DNA from: Bog-756 sp963812525
GTDB taxonomy: Bacteria > Actinomycetota > Acidimicrobiia > Acidimicrobiales > RAAP-2
DNA length: 64,000 bases
Assembly: GCA_963812525.1 (NCBI GenBank)
Contig: CAWEVL010000011.1
Location: 930,001-994,000 of the forward strand
Direction of reading: 5' to 3'
Under the pieces are notes generated by a model that worked only from the letters and a program-made list of their open reading frames with translations, did no database searches and was not told where the DNA came from. Shown here piece by piece: positions 18,065 to 26,679 of this stretch. A program made the position numbers and the translations under genes. Within the stretch, counting starts at the first letter, position 1. Each line of letters opens with the position of its first letter.

Positions 18065-19651
18065 TCAGGTGGCCGGGCGCATCCTCTGGCTCCCCTGGAC
18101 CGCCCGCCGAGAGCTCATGTAGGAGAGCGCTCCGACCGCGGCCACCACCGCCATCACCAGGCTGCCGGCCGCCACCGGCAGGGAGAGCACCACCGGGACG
18201 AACGAACCCACCACCCACATGAGCTGGAACCGGGTCTCGAATCGGGCGAAGGCCCGGCCCTGGTTGGACTCCCGTACGTGCCGCTGGACCAGGGCGTCGA
18301 AGGACGGCTTGGCCACCGCGCTGGCCAACCCCACCACCAGGGCGATCACCGCCCAGAACCACCGCACGGGGTAGAAGGCGCCGGCCACCGTCACCGCCGA
18401 GACCAGGAGCAGCGAGCCGGTGAGCATCTGCTGCTCGTCGAGGTAACGGCGGATCCTCGACACGAGGAGCACCCCGACCAGTGCCCCGGCGGTGAGGCCA
18501 CCCAGCACGAAGCCGAACCACCAGGTGGCCGCCCCCGAGCGCCGCAGCCCGAAGGCGAACAGGAAGGTGGTGAATCCGACCAGGGCCTTCAGCACCGACA
18601 TGGGCATCAGGGCCAGGATCACCTCGGTGTCGGCGATGGGCCGGAAGGCGGCCAGGTCCTCCTCGTCCCCGGCCCACTCCGGGTCGAAGTCCGGTGCCAT
18701 CCCAATCCCCGCGTCGGACGCCGCCACCGAGGTGCCGGCCAACGAGTCCTCAGAGGGGGTCCGGTGGCGGCCACCTCGGCCCCCGGGGGGTCGGGCGTTC
18801 AGCCTGCGGGCCAGCCGACGGGGCACGGGCAACCGGGCGCCGGCCGCGGCGGCGGCGGCGAAGACGGCGATGCTCACCCAGATCACGCTGGCCGCCCCAC
18901 CCAGCTTGAGGATGATCACGGCGGGGACGGCGAACGCCAACCCGGCCAGCGACGCCAAGAGGCCCAGGCGGGCGTTGAGCGTGGCCAGGTCCGGCTCCAC
19001 CAGCTCCTCACCGGTGCCGGGGTCCTCCACCCGGATCACCGGTGTCCCGTAGGGCGGGGTGGGATCGGGGCCCAGGGGCGGCTGGGGCCCGGGCCCGGCC
19101 CGGGCGGCGGCGATCCTGGCCTCCTCCTCGGCGGCCCTGACGGCGCGACCCGATCCGGCATCGCCGCCCTCGGTGGACCCCGCCGCCTCGTCCAGCATGC
19201 CCAGCGCCGCCATCTCCGGCACCAGGGCCCCTTTGGTGACCAGGTACACCTTCGACAGGACGAGCATGGCGAAGGCCTCGGGGAACAGCAGCAGCGAGTG
19301 GATGTCCCGGGCCAGGAACGGGCAGAGCGCGGCGCGGCCCACCGCCGAGGCCACCACCATGGCCCGCCGGGCCCCCCGGCTGCGGTCGATGAGGGGACCG
19401 AGGGCCGGCGCCACCACGGCGAACGGTCCCATGGTCAAGAGCAGGTAGAGCAGCACCTTGTCCTTGGCCGCAGTCGGCGAGATGGAGAAGAACAGGGAGC
19501 CGGCCAGCGACACCGCGAACAGGGTGTCGCCCGCCGTCATCAGGACGTGGGTCAGAGCCAGCCGCCCGAACGGCCGGCGCTGGTCGAACAGGTCGGTGAT
19601 GGCCGAGCGGGCCAAGCGCTTGAACTGGTCGCTGCGCTCCCGTACACCCAC
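18065..19651 (-). CDS. MFS-type multi-spanning transporter
   Basis: About 528 aa with roughly 12 hydrophobic segments split by a long cytoplasmic loop (about residues 170-320) that is Gly/Pro-rich and charged. Segments such as LALTHVLMTAGDTLFAVSLA and the arginine-flanked loop DRSRGARRAMVVASAVGRAA fit a major facilitator. The frame is open to ATG 19771, but GTG 19651 (VGVRERSDQFKRL) is preferred because the extra residues are low-complexity and would crowd the start of the divergent gene at 19789. It converges on pckG. Substrate unknown. Confidence 0.85.
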   Translation of the reverse strand: MGVRERSDQFKRLARSAITDLFDQRRPFGRLALTHVLMTAGDTLFAVSLAGSLFFSISPTAAKDKVLLYLLLTMGPFAVVAPALGPLIDRSRGARRAMVVASAVGRAALCPFLARDIHSLLLFPEAFAMLVLSKVYLVTKGALVPEMAALGMLDEAAGSTEGGDAGSGRAVRAAEEEARIAAARAGPGPQPPLGPDPTPPYGTPVIRVEDPGTGEELVEPDLATLNARLGLLASLAGLAFAVPAVIILKLGGAASVIWVSIAVFAAAAAAGARLPVPRRLARRLNARPPGGRGGRHRTPSEDSLAGTSVAASDAGIGMAPDFDPEWAGDEEDLAAFRPIADTEVILALMPMSVLKALVGFTTFLFAFGLRRSGAATWWFGFVLGGLTAGALVGVLLVSRIRRYLDEQQMLTGSLLLVSAVTVAGAFYPVRWFWAVIALVVGLASAVAKPSFDALVQRHVRESNQGRAFARFETRFQLMWVVGSFVPVVLSLPVAAGSLVMAVVAAVGALSYMSSRRAVQGSQRMRPAT

Positions 19652-19788
19652 AACGGCATGGTAGGCGTCCGGCCCTCCGGGACGGGCCCACCGTTCTCCT
19701 GGCCGGCGGGCGACGACCCACGGGGCCGGCCCCGGAGGGGCAGTACCATCGGCACCGTCGCCGCCCGCCATCGCTACGGAGGAGTCCC

Positions 19789-20025
19789 ATGCCGGTCAAC
19801 GCCTACGTGCTCATCCAGACCGAGGTCGGGAAGGCGGCCACCGTGGCCCGCACCGTGGCCGCCTTGGACGGTGTACTGGCCGCCGAGGGGGTCACCGGTC
19901 CCTACGACGTGATCGTCCGGACCGAGGCCGAGACGGTGGACGAACTGGGGCGGATGGTGGTCGGGGCCATCCAGCTGATCGAGGGGATCACTCGCACGGT
20001 GACCTGCCCGGTCGTCAACCTGTAG
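19789..20025 (+). CDS. stand-alone Lrp/AsnC effector-binding (RAM) domain protein
   Basis: The 78-aa protein consists only of the alpha/beta RAM domain that binds amino acids in Lrp/AsnC regulators. VNAYVLIQTEVGKAATVAR at the start and GPYDVIVRTEAETVDELGRM in the middle are typical. It has no helix-turn-helix. Such stand-alone domains usually form multimers and are thought to sense small ligands or modify full regulators. ATG at 19789 is preceded by GGAGGAG. It is divergent from the MFS gene and converges on the CoA-transferase. The ligand is unknown. Confidence 0.9.
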   Translation: MPVNAYVLIQTEVGKAATVARTVAALDGVLAAEGVTGPYDVIVRTEAETVDELGRMVVGAIQLIEGITRTVTCPVVNL

Positions 20026-20047
20026 GCCGGCCGGCGGGCCGGTCGGC

Positions 20048-21193
20048 CTAGGCGATGGCCCCCGACCGGCGCAGGCCGGCCACCTCGTTCGGCTCCAGTC
20101 CCCAGTCGGCCAGGGCCTGGTCGCCGTCCTGGCCGGGGTTGGGGGGCGGGCACCGGATGGCCCCCGGCGTGCCCTCGAACCGCGGGGCCGGGGCCGGCTG
20201 GATCACGCCGGCCACCTCGGTGAAGGTCCCCCGGGCCCTCATGTGGGGGTGGTCCGGTGCCTCCACCGGGGACAACACGGGCGCGGCGCAGGCGTCGCTC
20301 CCCTCGAAGATCAGCTCCCACTCCTTGCGGGTCTTGGTGGCGAACAGGGCGGCGAAGCGCTCCTTCATCCGGGGCCACGCCTCCCGGTCCATCTGGTCGG
20401 GCAGGTCCTCCTCTTCCAGCCCCAGCCGCCGGATCAGCTCGGCGTAGAACTGGGGCTCGATGGCCCCGAGGGCGAAGTACCCGCCGTCGGAGGTCTCGTA
20501 CACCTCGTAGAAGTGGGCGCCGGTGTCGAGCAGGTTGGTCCCCCGCTGGTCCTTCCAGATACCGGCCGACATCAAGGTGTACGTCATGGTCATCAGCGAG
20601 GCGGCGCCGTCCACCATCGCCGCGTCGATGACCTGGCCGGTACCGGTCTGGCGAGCACTGATGATGGCGGCACACATCCCGAAGGCCAGCAACATGCCGC
20701 CGCCCCCGAAGTCGCCGACCAGGTTCAGGGGGGGCACCGGTCGGTCCCCGGCCCGGCCCACGGGTTCGAGGGCCCCGGCCAGGGCGATGTAGTCGATGTC
20801 GTGCCCGGCCGTCGCGGCCATGGGCCCTTGTTGGCCCCACCCGGTCATCCGGCCGTAGACCAGCCGGGGATTGCGCTCGAGGCAGACCTCGGGCCCCAGG
20901 CCGAGCCGCTCGGCGACGCCGGGGCGGAAGCCCTCCATCAGGCCGTCCGCGCCCTCCAGTAGCCGGAGGACCAGGGCCACCCCGTCGGCGTGCTTGAGGT
21001 CGACGGCGACCGAGCGCCGGCCTCGGTTCATCAGGTCCACGTGGGGGGCCGTGTTGGGCGGGTACGAGGCCCGGTCCGACCGGTCGATGCGGATGATGTC
21101 GGCGCCGGCGTCGGCCAGCATCATGCCGGCGAACGGTGCGGGCCCGAGCCCGGCCAGTTCGACGATGCGGACGCCCTCGAGGGGGCCGCTCAC
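20048..21193 (-). CDS. family III CoA-transferase / alpha-methylacyl-CoA racemase-like
   Basis: The 381-aa CaiB/BaiF protein opens with GVRIVELAGLGPAPFAGMML and ADAGADIIRIDR, followed by DLKHADG, PRLVYGRMTGWGQQGP and AGHDIDYIALAGALEPVG. The last block holds the aspartate that is catalytic in both the transferases and Mcr racemase. The GMTGW-type segment with a following His/Asp pair fits the racemase subgroup, which epimerises 2-methylacyl-CoA in branched-chain or sterol side-chain breakdown. GTG at 21193 is the start. The frame is open upstream through galK, but that extension is an antisense shadow. The subgroup call is tentative. Confidence 0.87.
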   Translation of the reverse strand: MSGPLEGVRIVELAGLGPAPFAGMMLADAGADIIRIDRSDRASYPPNTAPHVDLMNRGRRSVAVDLKHADGVALVLRLLEGADGLMEGFRPGVAERLGLGPEVCLERNPRLVYGRMTGWGQQGPMAATAGHDIDYIALAGALEPVGRAGDRPVPPLNLVGDFGGGGMLLAFGMCAAIISARQTGTGQVIDAAMVDGAASLMTMTYTLMSAGIWKDQRGTNLLDTGAHFYEVYETSDGGYFALGAIEPQFYAELIRRLGLEEEDLPDQMDREAWPRMKERFAALFATKTRKEWELIFEGSDACAAPVLSPVEAPDHPHMRARGTFTEVAGVIQPAPAPRFEGTPGAIRCPPPNPGQDGDQALADWGLEPNEVAGLRRSGAIA

Positions 21194-21364
21194 CGGGGAG
21201 CGTCCGGTCCGGACGAGAAGGTGATTGTCATGGGCGGATGGTGGCCCTTCCGGCCCCCGGAGGTCAAATGCGACGATCGGACCGGGTAGCCTGCCCGCTG
21301 GGCCGGGATCCGTCCAGCCCCGCCCGACCGTCACCCGAGCCTTCCGTCCGAGGAGCGTGCGCCG

Positions 21365-22414
21365 TTGCCCGAGGCCCGACGAGCGGTGGGACCGGGTCGG
21401 GTGAACCTGATCGGGGACCACACCGACTACAACCACGGTGTGGCCCTGCCCCTGGCGGTGGGCCTCGGAGTCACCGTCACCTTCACCCCCACCGGGAGCC
21501 GGACGCTCGAGGTGGTCTCCTCGGCGTTCGCCGAGCCGGCCACCGTCCTCCTGGCCGGCGATCCGCAACCGGCCGCGGACCCGGCATCGTTCGAGCCGGC
21601 CTGGGCCCGCCTGGTGGTGGCCGTGGCCACCCGGTGCCACCTCCACACGGGCGGCACGCTCACCATGGAGTCCACCCTCCCGGTGGGGTCCGGGCTGTCC
21701 TCCAGTGCGGCTGTCTCGGTCGCCCTGGTCGAGGTCTTCGGGGGGCCGGGTGCCGCCTGGGAGATCGCCCGCCTGTGCCAGCAGGCCGAGCACGCCGTCG
21801 GCGTGCCGGTGGGCCTGATGGATCCCCTGGTCTGCGCCGGGGGCCGGGCCGGCCACGCCTTGCTCATCGACTTCGACACGCTGGACGTCCTGCCCGTGGC
21901 CATCCCGGCCGACGCCGAGATCGTGGTGGTCGACAGTGGGCAGCCGCGGACCCTGCAGGCCTCCGAGTACGCCACCCGCGTGGCCGAGTGCCGCGCCGCC
22001 GAGGCCGAGGTGGGCCCGCTCGGACGGTGTGGACCCGCCGACCTGGCCGCCCTGCTCGGGGCGCTGGACGATCCGGTCCTGCGCCGCCGGGCCCGCCACG
22101 TCGTCACCGAGTGCTCCCGGGTCCGCGACACCGCCGACGCCCTGGTGGCCGGCGACCTGGCCGGAGCGGGGGCCCTCCTCTCGGAGAGCCACCGCAGCCT
22201 GGCCCGCGACTTCGCGGTCACCACGCCGGTGCTGGACAGGCTGGTGGCCGACCTGAGCGCCATGCCGGGGGTGTTCGGGGCCCGGATGACCGGCGCCGGG
22301 TTCGGGGGGTGCGTGGTGGCCCTGACCCGGCCGGGGTCGGTCGACACGGCGGCGTGGCCCACACCGGCCTGGGCCGTCCGGGCCGCCGACGGGACGCTGG
22401 CGGCGAGAGCCTGA
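21365..22414 (+). CDS. galK: galactokinase-like GHMP kinase
   Basis: The 349-aa protein has the three GHMP blocks: the sugar-binding PGRVNLIGDHTDYNHG near the N-terminus, the ATP loop LPVGSGLSSSAAVSVAL, and MTGAGFGGCVVAL at the C-terminus. Galactokinase makes galactose-1-phosphate from galactose and ATP. Two departures are visible. The usual GEHTDYN reads GDHTDYN, and the block around the catalytic Asp reads VGLMDPLV instead of the common GIMDQF. The N-terminus is also short. Another sugar substrate is possible. The start is TTG at 21365, 9 bases after AGGAG. No galT or galE is nearby. Confidence 0.85.
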   Translation: MPEARRAVGPGRVNLIGDHTDYNHGVALPLAVGLGVTVTFTPTGSRTLEVVSSAFAEPATVLLAGDPQPAADPASFEPAWARLVVAVATRCHLHTGGTLTMESTLPVGSGLSSSAAVSVALVEVFGGPGAAWEIARLCQQAEHAVGVPVGLMDPLVCAGGRAGHALLIDFDTLDVLPVAIPADAEIVVVDSGQPRTLQASEYATRVAECRAAEAEVGPLGRCGPADLAALLGALDDPVLRRRARHVVTECSRVRDTADALVAGDLAGAGALLSESHRSLARDFAVTTPVLDRLVADLSAMPGVFGARMTGAGFGGCVVALTRPGSVDTAAWPTPAWAVRAADGTLAARA

Positions 22415-22437
22415 TCCGCTCGGTCGGCCCGGCCCTG

Positions 22438-22944
22438 CTACCCGTAGCCCAGCTGGTTCTGGTCCTGGCCGGAGGGGTGCAGCCGCCGGGTGATGATCCG
22501 CTGCAGGATCACCGGCTTGCGCACGTCGTCGATGCGGCGGATCTGCTCTTCGCCGCGGATCTCGAGCTCCAGATGGCCGGTGCCGAGGATGCGGCGCACC
22601 ATCGACTGGACGGCCAGGACCGAGACCACGTCGGCCAGCGGGGTCTCGGCGTACCGCGGAGAGAGCACTCCCCACTGTTCGACCAGCCGGACCGAGGTCA
22701 GCACCAGGCTGCTGGTCCACCACCGGGCGGCCCGGGTGGCCAGCCACAGGCAGGGCACCGCCACCACCAGTCCCTCGATCCAGTGGACCGTCACCGAGGT
22801 GTGGGGGAAGCCCACGTCGAGCGCCACCCCGACGGCGATGACCAGCGTGGCCACGGCCAGAGGGCCCGAGAGGTACGTCCAGTGGGGTCGGATGTCGACC
22901 AGCACCCGCTCGTCGGGCAGGAGTTGGAGCCGGCGGACGGCCAA
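22438..22944 (-). CDS. membrane protein with bacterial PH (DUF304) domain
   Basis: The 168-aa protein has two hydrophobic segments near residues 29-45 and 58-72 followed by a bacterial pleckstrin-like domain (SSLVLTSVRLVEQWGVLSPR ... IPLADVV-like EIRGEEQIRRID). The lead phrase LLPDERVLVDIRPHW is typical of this family in actinobacteria. The function of such proteins is poorly known; they are membrane-anchored scaffolds or binders. The start is TTG at 22944, five bases after the ddl stop, so it is likely co-transcribed with ddl. Confidence 0.8.
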   Translation of the reverse strand: MAVRRLQLLPDERVLVDIRPHWTYLSGPLAVATLVIAVGVALDVGFPHTSVTVHWIEGLVVAVPCLWLATRAARWWTSSLVLTSVRLVEQWGVLSPRYAETPLADVVSVLAVQSMVRRILGTGHLELEIRGEEQIRRIDDVRKPVILQRIITRRLHPSGQDQNQLGYG

Positions 22945-22949
22945 ACGCC

Positions 22950-24068
22950 TCAGCCCAACTTGCCGGCGATCGATCCGGCCGTCCGCAGGACCGTCCCGTC
23001 GGCCCCTGCGGCCGAGTAGGCGTGGGTGGGGCGCTGACGGGCCTCATCCAGCAGGTCGTGCAGCAGGGTGGCGAACGGCAGCGCCGGATCCACCCACAGG
23101 TAGCGGGCCAGCGAGCCCGGGATGGTGTTGATCTCGTTGACCACGAAGTGCTCGCCGTCGGACAGGTAGTCGATCCGGGCCACGCCGCGGACGCCGGTCA
23201 GCGCGGCCACCGTCTCGGCGGCGTGTCGCAGCTCCTTCTCCAGCCCGGCCGGGATCCGGGCCGGCAGCTCGCGGTTGGCGCCGGCCATCCCCTCCCCGGC
23301 CACGTACTTGTCCCGGTAGTCCAGGATGTCGGCGCTGCCCGAGGCCCGGATGGGCCGCTCCACCGCCGAGAGCTCCAGCGAGGGCCAGCTCCTCACGGCC
23401 ACCTGCAGGTCGGTGAGGTCGGGCCGGTAGGGCTCCACCACCGCCCCGAACCGGAGATGCGGGTTGGCCTGGAGCCGGGCGGTGGCGGTAGCCACGTCCT
23501 CCACGACGTCGATGCCGATGGAGGACCCACCGAACCGGGGCTTCACGATGTAGGGCCCCTCGAACGGCGGCGGTGGTCCCGGGGCGCTGAGGAGCACCCG
23601 GGGCAGCGTGGGCAGCCCGACCGAGGCCATTGCCGCGCCGAAGGCCAGCTTGTCCATGCCCAGGCCGGCCCCGGCCACGGTGGGACCGGAGTAGCGGATA
23701 CCGGCCAGGTCCAGGGCGGCCTGGAGGGTGCCGTCCTCGCCCGGTCCTCCGTGGCAGCACACCAATGCCGCGTCGAGCTCGAGGGCCCGAACTTTGCCCA
23801 GCCGCCCCCCCGGCTCGGCGAAGCCCCCGCCGGGTGTGGCGTGGAGCTGGAGCCGGCTGGCGCCCCGGGGCACCCCTTCCACGAAGGCCTCGGCCTCCAA
23901 GGTGGGGTCGACCTCGTACCACTCGCCGGTCTTGGACCAGAACAGGGCCCGGACGGCGGTCGTCGGTCCGGGGCCGGCGCCCAGACCGCGGGCTGCCTGC
24001 AGGCCGGTGAGCACGCTCACGTCGTGCTCGGGCGAGGGTCCTCCGAAGATGACGGCTACGTCGGGCAC
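22950..24068 (-). CDS. ddl: D-alanine--D-alanine ligase
   Basis: Ddl makes the D-Ala-D-Ala dipeptide for peptidoglycan precursors. The 372-aa ATP-grasp protein opens with VAVIFGGPSPEHDVSVLTG, has CHGGPGEDGTLQAALDLAGI and YIVKPRFGGSSIGIDVV in the middle, and the metal-binding FVVNEINTIPGSLARYLW near the end. It sits 80 bases after the MurF-like gene, which would use its product, and just before a PH-domain gene. The start is GTG at 24068, in the context cgcaccGTGCCC. Confidence 0.95.
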   Translation of the reverse strand: MPDVAVIFGGPSPEHDVSVLTGLQAARGLGAGPGPTTAVRALFWSKTGEWYEVDPTLEAEAFVEGVPRGASRLQLHATPGGGFAEPGGRLGKVRALELDAALVCCHGGPGEDGTLQAALDLAGIRYSGPTVAGAGLGMDKLAFGAAMASVGLPTLPRVLLSAPGPPPPFEGPYIVKPRFGGSSIGIDVVEDVATATARLQANPHLRFGAVVEPYRPDLTDLQVAVRSWPSLELSAVERPIRASGSADILDYRDKYVAGEGMAGANRELPARIPAGLEKELRHAAETVAALTGVRGVARIDYLSDGEHFVVNEINTIPGSLARYLWVDPALPFATLLHDLLDEARQRPTHAYSAAGADGTVLRTAGSIAGKLG

Positions 24069-24148
24069 GGTGCGGGGACTCCTCCGATCGGCGGGACAGG
24101 TCGGCGGGCCAGGTCCGGGGTCCGGGTCCGGCTGGGCGCCTCAGCCTG

Positions 24149-25774
24149 TCAAGGGTAGTGGTCCGGCAGATCGTTCTCGTACAACACCGCGTCGCCGGGA
24201 CCGAGGTGTTCCCGCACCCAGGCCACCGCCTGCTCCCGGTGGTCCACCAGGACGACCTCGACGGTGGCCCCCGCCGCCGAGGTCGCGCCGGCCAGCAGGG
24301 CCCGTCGGTTGGTGCGACCCACCACGAGGAGGTAGTCGGCCACGGCGGCGGCGGCGGCGGCGAATGCCCGGTTTTCCTGGAACTGGCGGGTGCCGAGCTC
24401 CACCATTCCCGGGGTGACCACCACGCGGCGGTGGGCGGGGGCTGAGGCGGGGGCTGAGGCGGTTGTCAGGTCGGCGGCCGGTCCCGGCACCGACAGCTCG
24501 AGGGCGGCGAGGGCCTCGGCGGCGCCGGCCGGGTTGGCGTTGTACGTGTCGTCGAGGATGGTGACGCCGGCGCCCGAACGGGATGCCTGCAGCCGGTGGT
24601 CCACCGAGGGCAGGGCGGCCAGCCGCTGGCCGACGGTGGCGGGATCGATGCCGAGGGCCAGGGCCACGGCGACGGCGCACGCCACGTTGGTGGGCTGCGT
24701 GCCGGTGGGCACCGTCACGTCCTCGGCCACCATCCGGCCATCGAGGTAGGCCGACACTGCGGTGCCGTCGGACGAGCGGACCACACAGACGTCGGCCTGC
24801 CGGTCCACCGCCGAGCACCGCCGGACCCGCTTCCCGTCGGCGGCGGCCCCCGCGGCCACGGCGGCCAGGCGGGGGTCGTCCACCGGGAGGACCACCTCCC
24901 CCGCGGCGACCAGGATCTCGGACTTGGCCTCGATGATGCGTTCCTCGGAGCCGAACCGCTCGAGGTGGACCGGCCCGATGGCCGTGATGACCGCGATGTC
25001 GGGCGGGCACCAGCGGCACAGCTCGGCGATCTCCCCGGGCCCGTAGGTGCCCATCTCGGCGACGAACACCTCGGTGCCGTCAGCCAGGTGCTCGTTGACG
25101 GCCCGGGCCAGGCCGGCGCGGTTGTTGAAGCTGGCCGGGGTGGCCACCACCGTCCGGGAGGGACGCACCAGTTGGGCGATGTGGCCCTTGGTCGAGGTCT
25201 TCCCGTAGGAGCCGGTGACGCCCACCACCGTCGGGTGGACCCGCGCCAGGCGCGTACCGGCCTCCTCGACGAAGTGGGTCGCCAGTCGGCGCTCGACCGG
25301 GGAGGTGATCAGGCAGGCCACATCGACCAGGAGGGGCACGGCCACAGCGGCCAGGGCGGCGACCGGGGCGGCCGGTCCGAGCACCGCGCCCACCGCCACC
25401 AGCACCAGCTCGGTCCCCGCCCACACCGAGGCCAGGGTCTTGAGGCGCCGGGTCCAGGCCAGCGGGGAGGTCCGGCCCCGCAACGAGAGGCCGACGGGCC
25501 CGGCCGCCACCCCGACGGCGGCGGCCAGTCCGGCCAGCGGCCACCGTACCGAGAGACCCAGACCGGCCAGGACGACGATGGCCAGGGTGGAATTCAGGGG
25601 GGTGACCCGCCACCAGCGGACGGCGAACCGGGACGCCGACCCGGGCAGGTAGTGCTCCCGCTGAGCCACCCGCAACCACCGGAGGCCGGCCGGGACACAG
25701 GCCAGCACGCAGGCCACCACTGTCACCCAGGCCACGCCCTGGTGGAGCCGGGCCGGACCGAGGAGTGCCGTCAC
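24149..25774 (-). CDS. MurF-like Mur ligase with N-terminal membrane domain
   Basis: The 541-aa protein has about 155 N-terminal residues with several hydrophobic spans (for example VTVVACVLACVPAG, LAIVVLAGLGLSV and ELVLVAVGAVLG), then a Mur ligase core. The core has the P-loop VVGVTGSYGKTSTKGHIAQL, the AEMGTYGPGEIAELCRW and GPVHLERFGSEERI blocks, and the ligase C-domain ILDDTYNANPAGAAEAL. MurF joins D-Ala-D-Ala to the UDP-MurNAc-tripeptide. Soluble MurF lacks the membrane part, so this is a variant that may be tethered near lipid-linked precursors. GTG at 25774 overlaps the upstream hydrolase stop as GTGA. A standard murF may exist elsewhere in the genome. Confidence 0.85.
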   Translation of the reverse strand: MTALLGPARLHQGVAWVTVVACVLACVPAGLRWLRVAQREHYLPGSASRFAVRWWRVTPLNSTLAIVVLAGLGLSVRWPLAGLAAAVGVAAGPVGLSLRGRTSPLAWTRRLKTLASVWAGTELVLVAVGAVLGPAAPVAALAAVAVPLLVDVACLITSPVERRLATHFVEEAGTRLARVHPTVVGVTGSYGKTSTKGHIAQLVRPSRTVVATPASFNNRAGLARAVNEHLADGTEVFVAEMGTYGPGEIAELCRWCPPDIAVITAIGPVHLERFGSEERIIEAKSEILVAAGEVVLPVDDPRLAAVAAGAAADGKRVRRCSAVDRQADVCVVRSSDGTAVSAYLDGRMVAEDVTVPTGTQPTNVACAVAVALALGIDPATVGQRLAALPSVDHRLQASRSGAGVTILDDTYNANPAGAAEALAALELSVPGPAADLTTASAPASAPAHRRVVVTPGMVELGTRQFQENRAFAAAAAAVADYLLVVGRTNRRALLAGATSAAGATVEVVLVDHREQAVAWVREHLGPGDAVLYENDLPDHYP

Positions 25775-26556
25775 GTCCGCGGACCAGTCGGGTCCCGGCC
25801 CAGGATGACCTCGGCCAGCGCCCGAGGGGCCTCGGTGGGGGTCAGGTGGCCCACCCCCGGCAAGGTCACCAACCGGGCCGAGGGGAACATGGGCTGGGCC
25901 CGCACCGCCACCTCCAACGGGGCCTCGGTGTCGCCGTCGCCCCACACCAGGTCCACCGGGCAGTGCACGGCCGCCATCTGGTCGGTGTACTGCTCGGCCA
26001 GCAACCGTACGAAGACCCCCCGCATCACCCCCTGGGCCGCCCGGTAGTCGGGCGAGCCCCGCTTCTGGCGCACGGCCTCCATCCGCTCGTCCCCGACGAT
26101 GCCCAGTCGGTGCAGACGCCGGGCCAGGCGGTACGCCCGCGCAGGACGGGCGCGTCGGCCCTCCCGGTCGAGCAGGGGGACGCCGGTGAGCACCACCCGC
26201 TCGATGCGGTCCGGCACCAGGGGAACGAGATGGACGGCCACCCGCCCGCCGAAGGAGTGGGCCACCAGCACGATGCGGTCGGCCAGGACACCCGGCTCTT
26301 CGAACAGGGGCAGCAGGTGGCGGGCGTACTCCTCGGACCCCCAGGGCTCAGGAGGAGGCGGCGTGGCCCCGAAGCCGGGCAGGTCGGGGCCCAAGGCGCT
26401 CAGGGGGTCTGCCGGCGGGGAGGAGGCGGCACGGAAGACTGGCGTGAAGTCGTCGTGGGTGCGCCGCCAGCCGTGCAGGGCCAGGACCGTGGGCGTGCCC
26501 TCCCCCCAGCCCCCGCCGAACAGAGCACCGCCGGCGAACGACTTCAGCACCGGCAC
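25771..26556 (-). CDS. alpha/beta hydrolase
   Basis: The 261-aa protein has the hydrolase fold: oxyanion-region LALHGWRRTHDDF, nucleophile elbow VAHSFGGRVAVHL (Ser in AHSFGG), a late Asp in VWGDGDTEAP and His in LPGVGHLTPTEAP. It is translationally coupled to the MurF-like gene by a GTGA overlap. The coupling hints at a cell-envelope role, but the substrate is unknown. The start is GTG at 26556. Confidence 0.86.
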   Translation of the reverse strand: MPVLKSFAGGALFGGGWGEGTPTVLALHGWRRTHDDFTPVFRAASSPPADPLSALGPDLPGFGATPPPPEPWGSEEYARHLLPLFEEPGVLADRIVLVAHSFGGRVAVHLVPLVPDRIERVVLTGVPLLDREGRRARPARAYRLARRLHRLGIVGDERMEAVRQKRGSPDYRAAQGVMRGVFVRLLAEQYTDQMAAVHCPVDLVWGDGDTEAPLEVAVRAQPMFPSARLVTLPGVGHLTPTEAPRALAEVILGRDPTGPRT

Positions 26557-26679
26557 ACCCTACCGATCGACCCGGCCCGGTGGCACCATGGCGGCGTGCG
26601 GCGTGGCCGTCGGGAGGTCGGACGGATCCGGGCGGGCGCCGATGAGTCGGGGTGATGGCAGACCCGGCCGGTACTCTCG

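Noticed and set aside
14369..19912. A single plus-strand open frame of 1847 codons
   Set aside because: Only 16235 to about 17975 is pckG. The upstream part is antisense to the regulator and thiL genes and the downstream part antisense to the MFS gene. It exists because GC-rich DNA lacks stops and because of the C7 frame slip.
20048..23047. A 999-codon minus-strand frame fusing the CoA-transferase to upstream sequence
   Set aside because: The region beyond 21193 is antisense to galK and shows no domain. The CaiB N-terminus begins at 21193.
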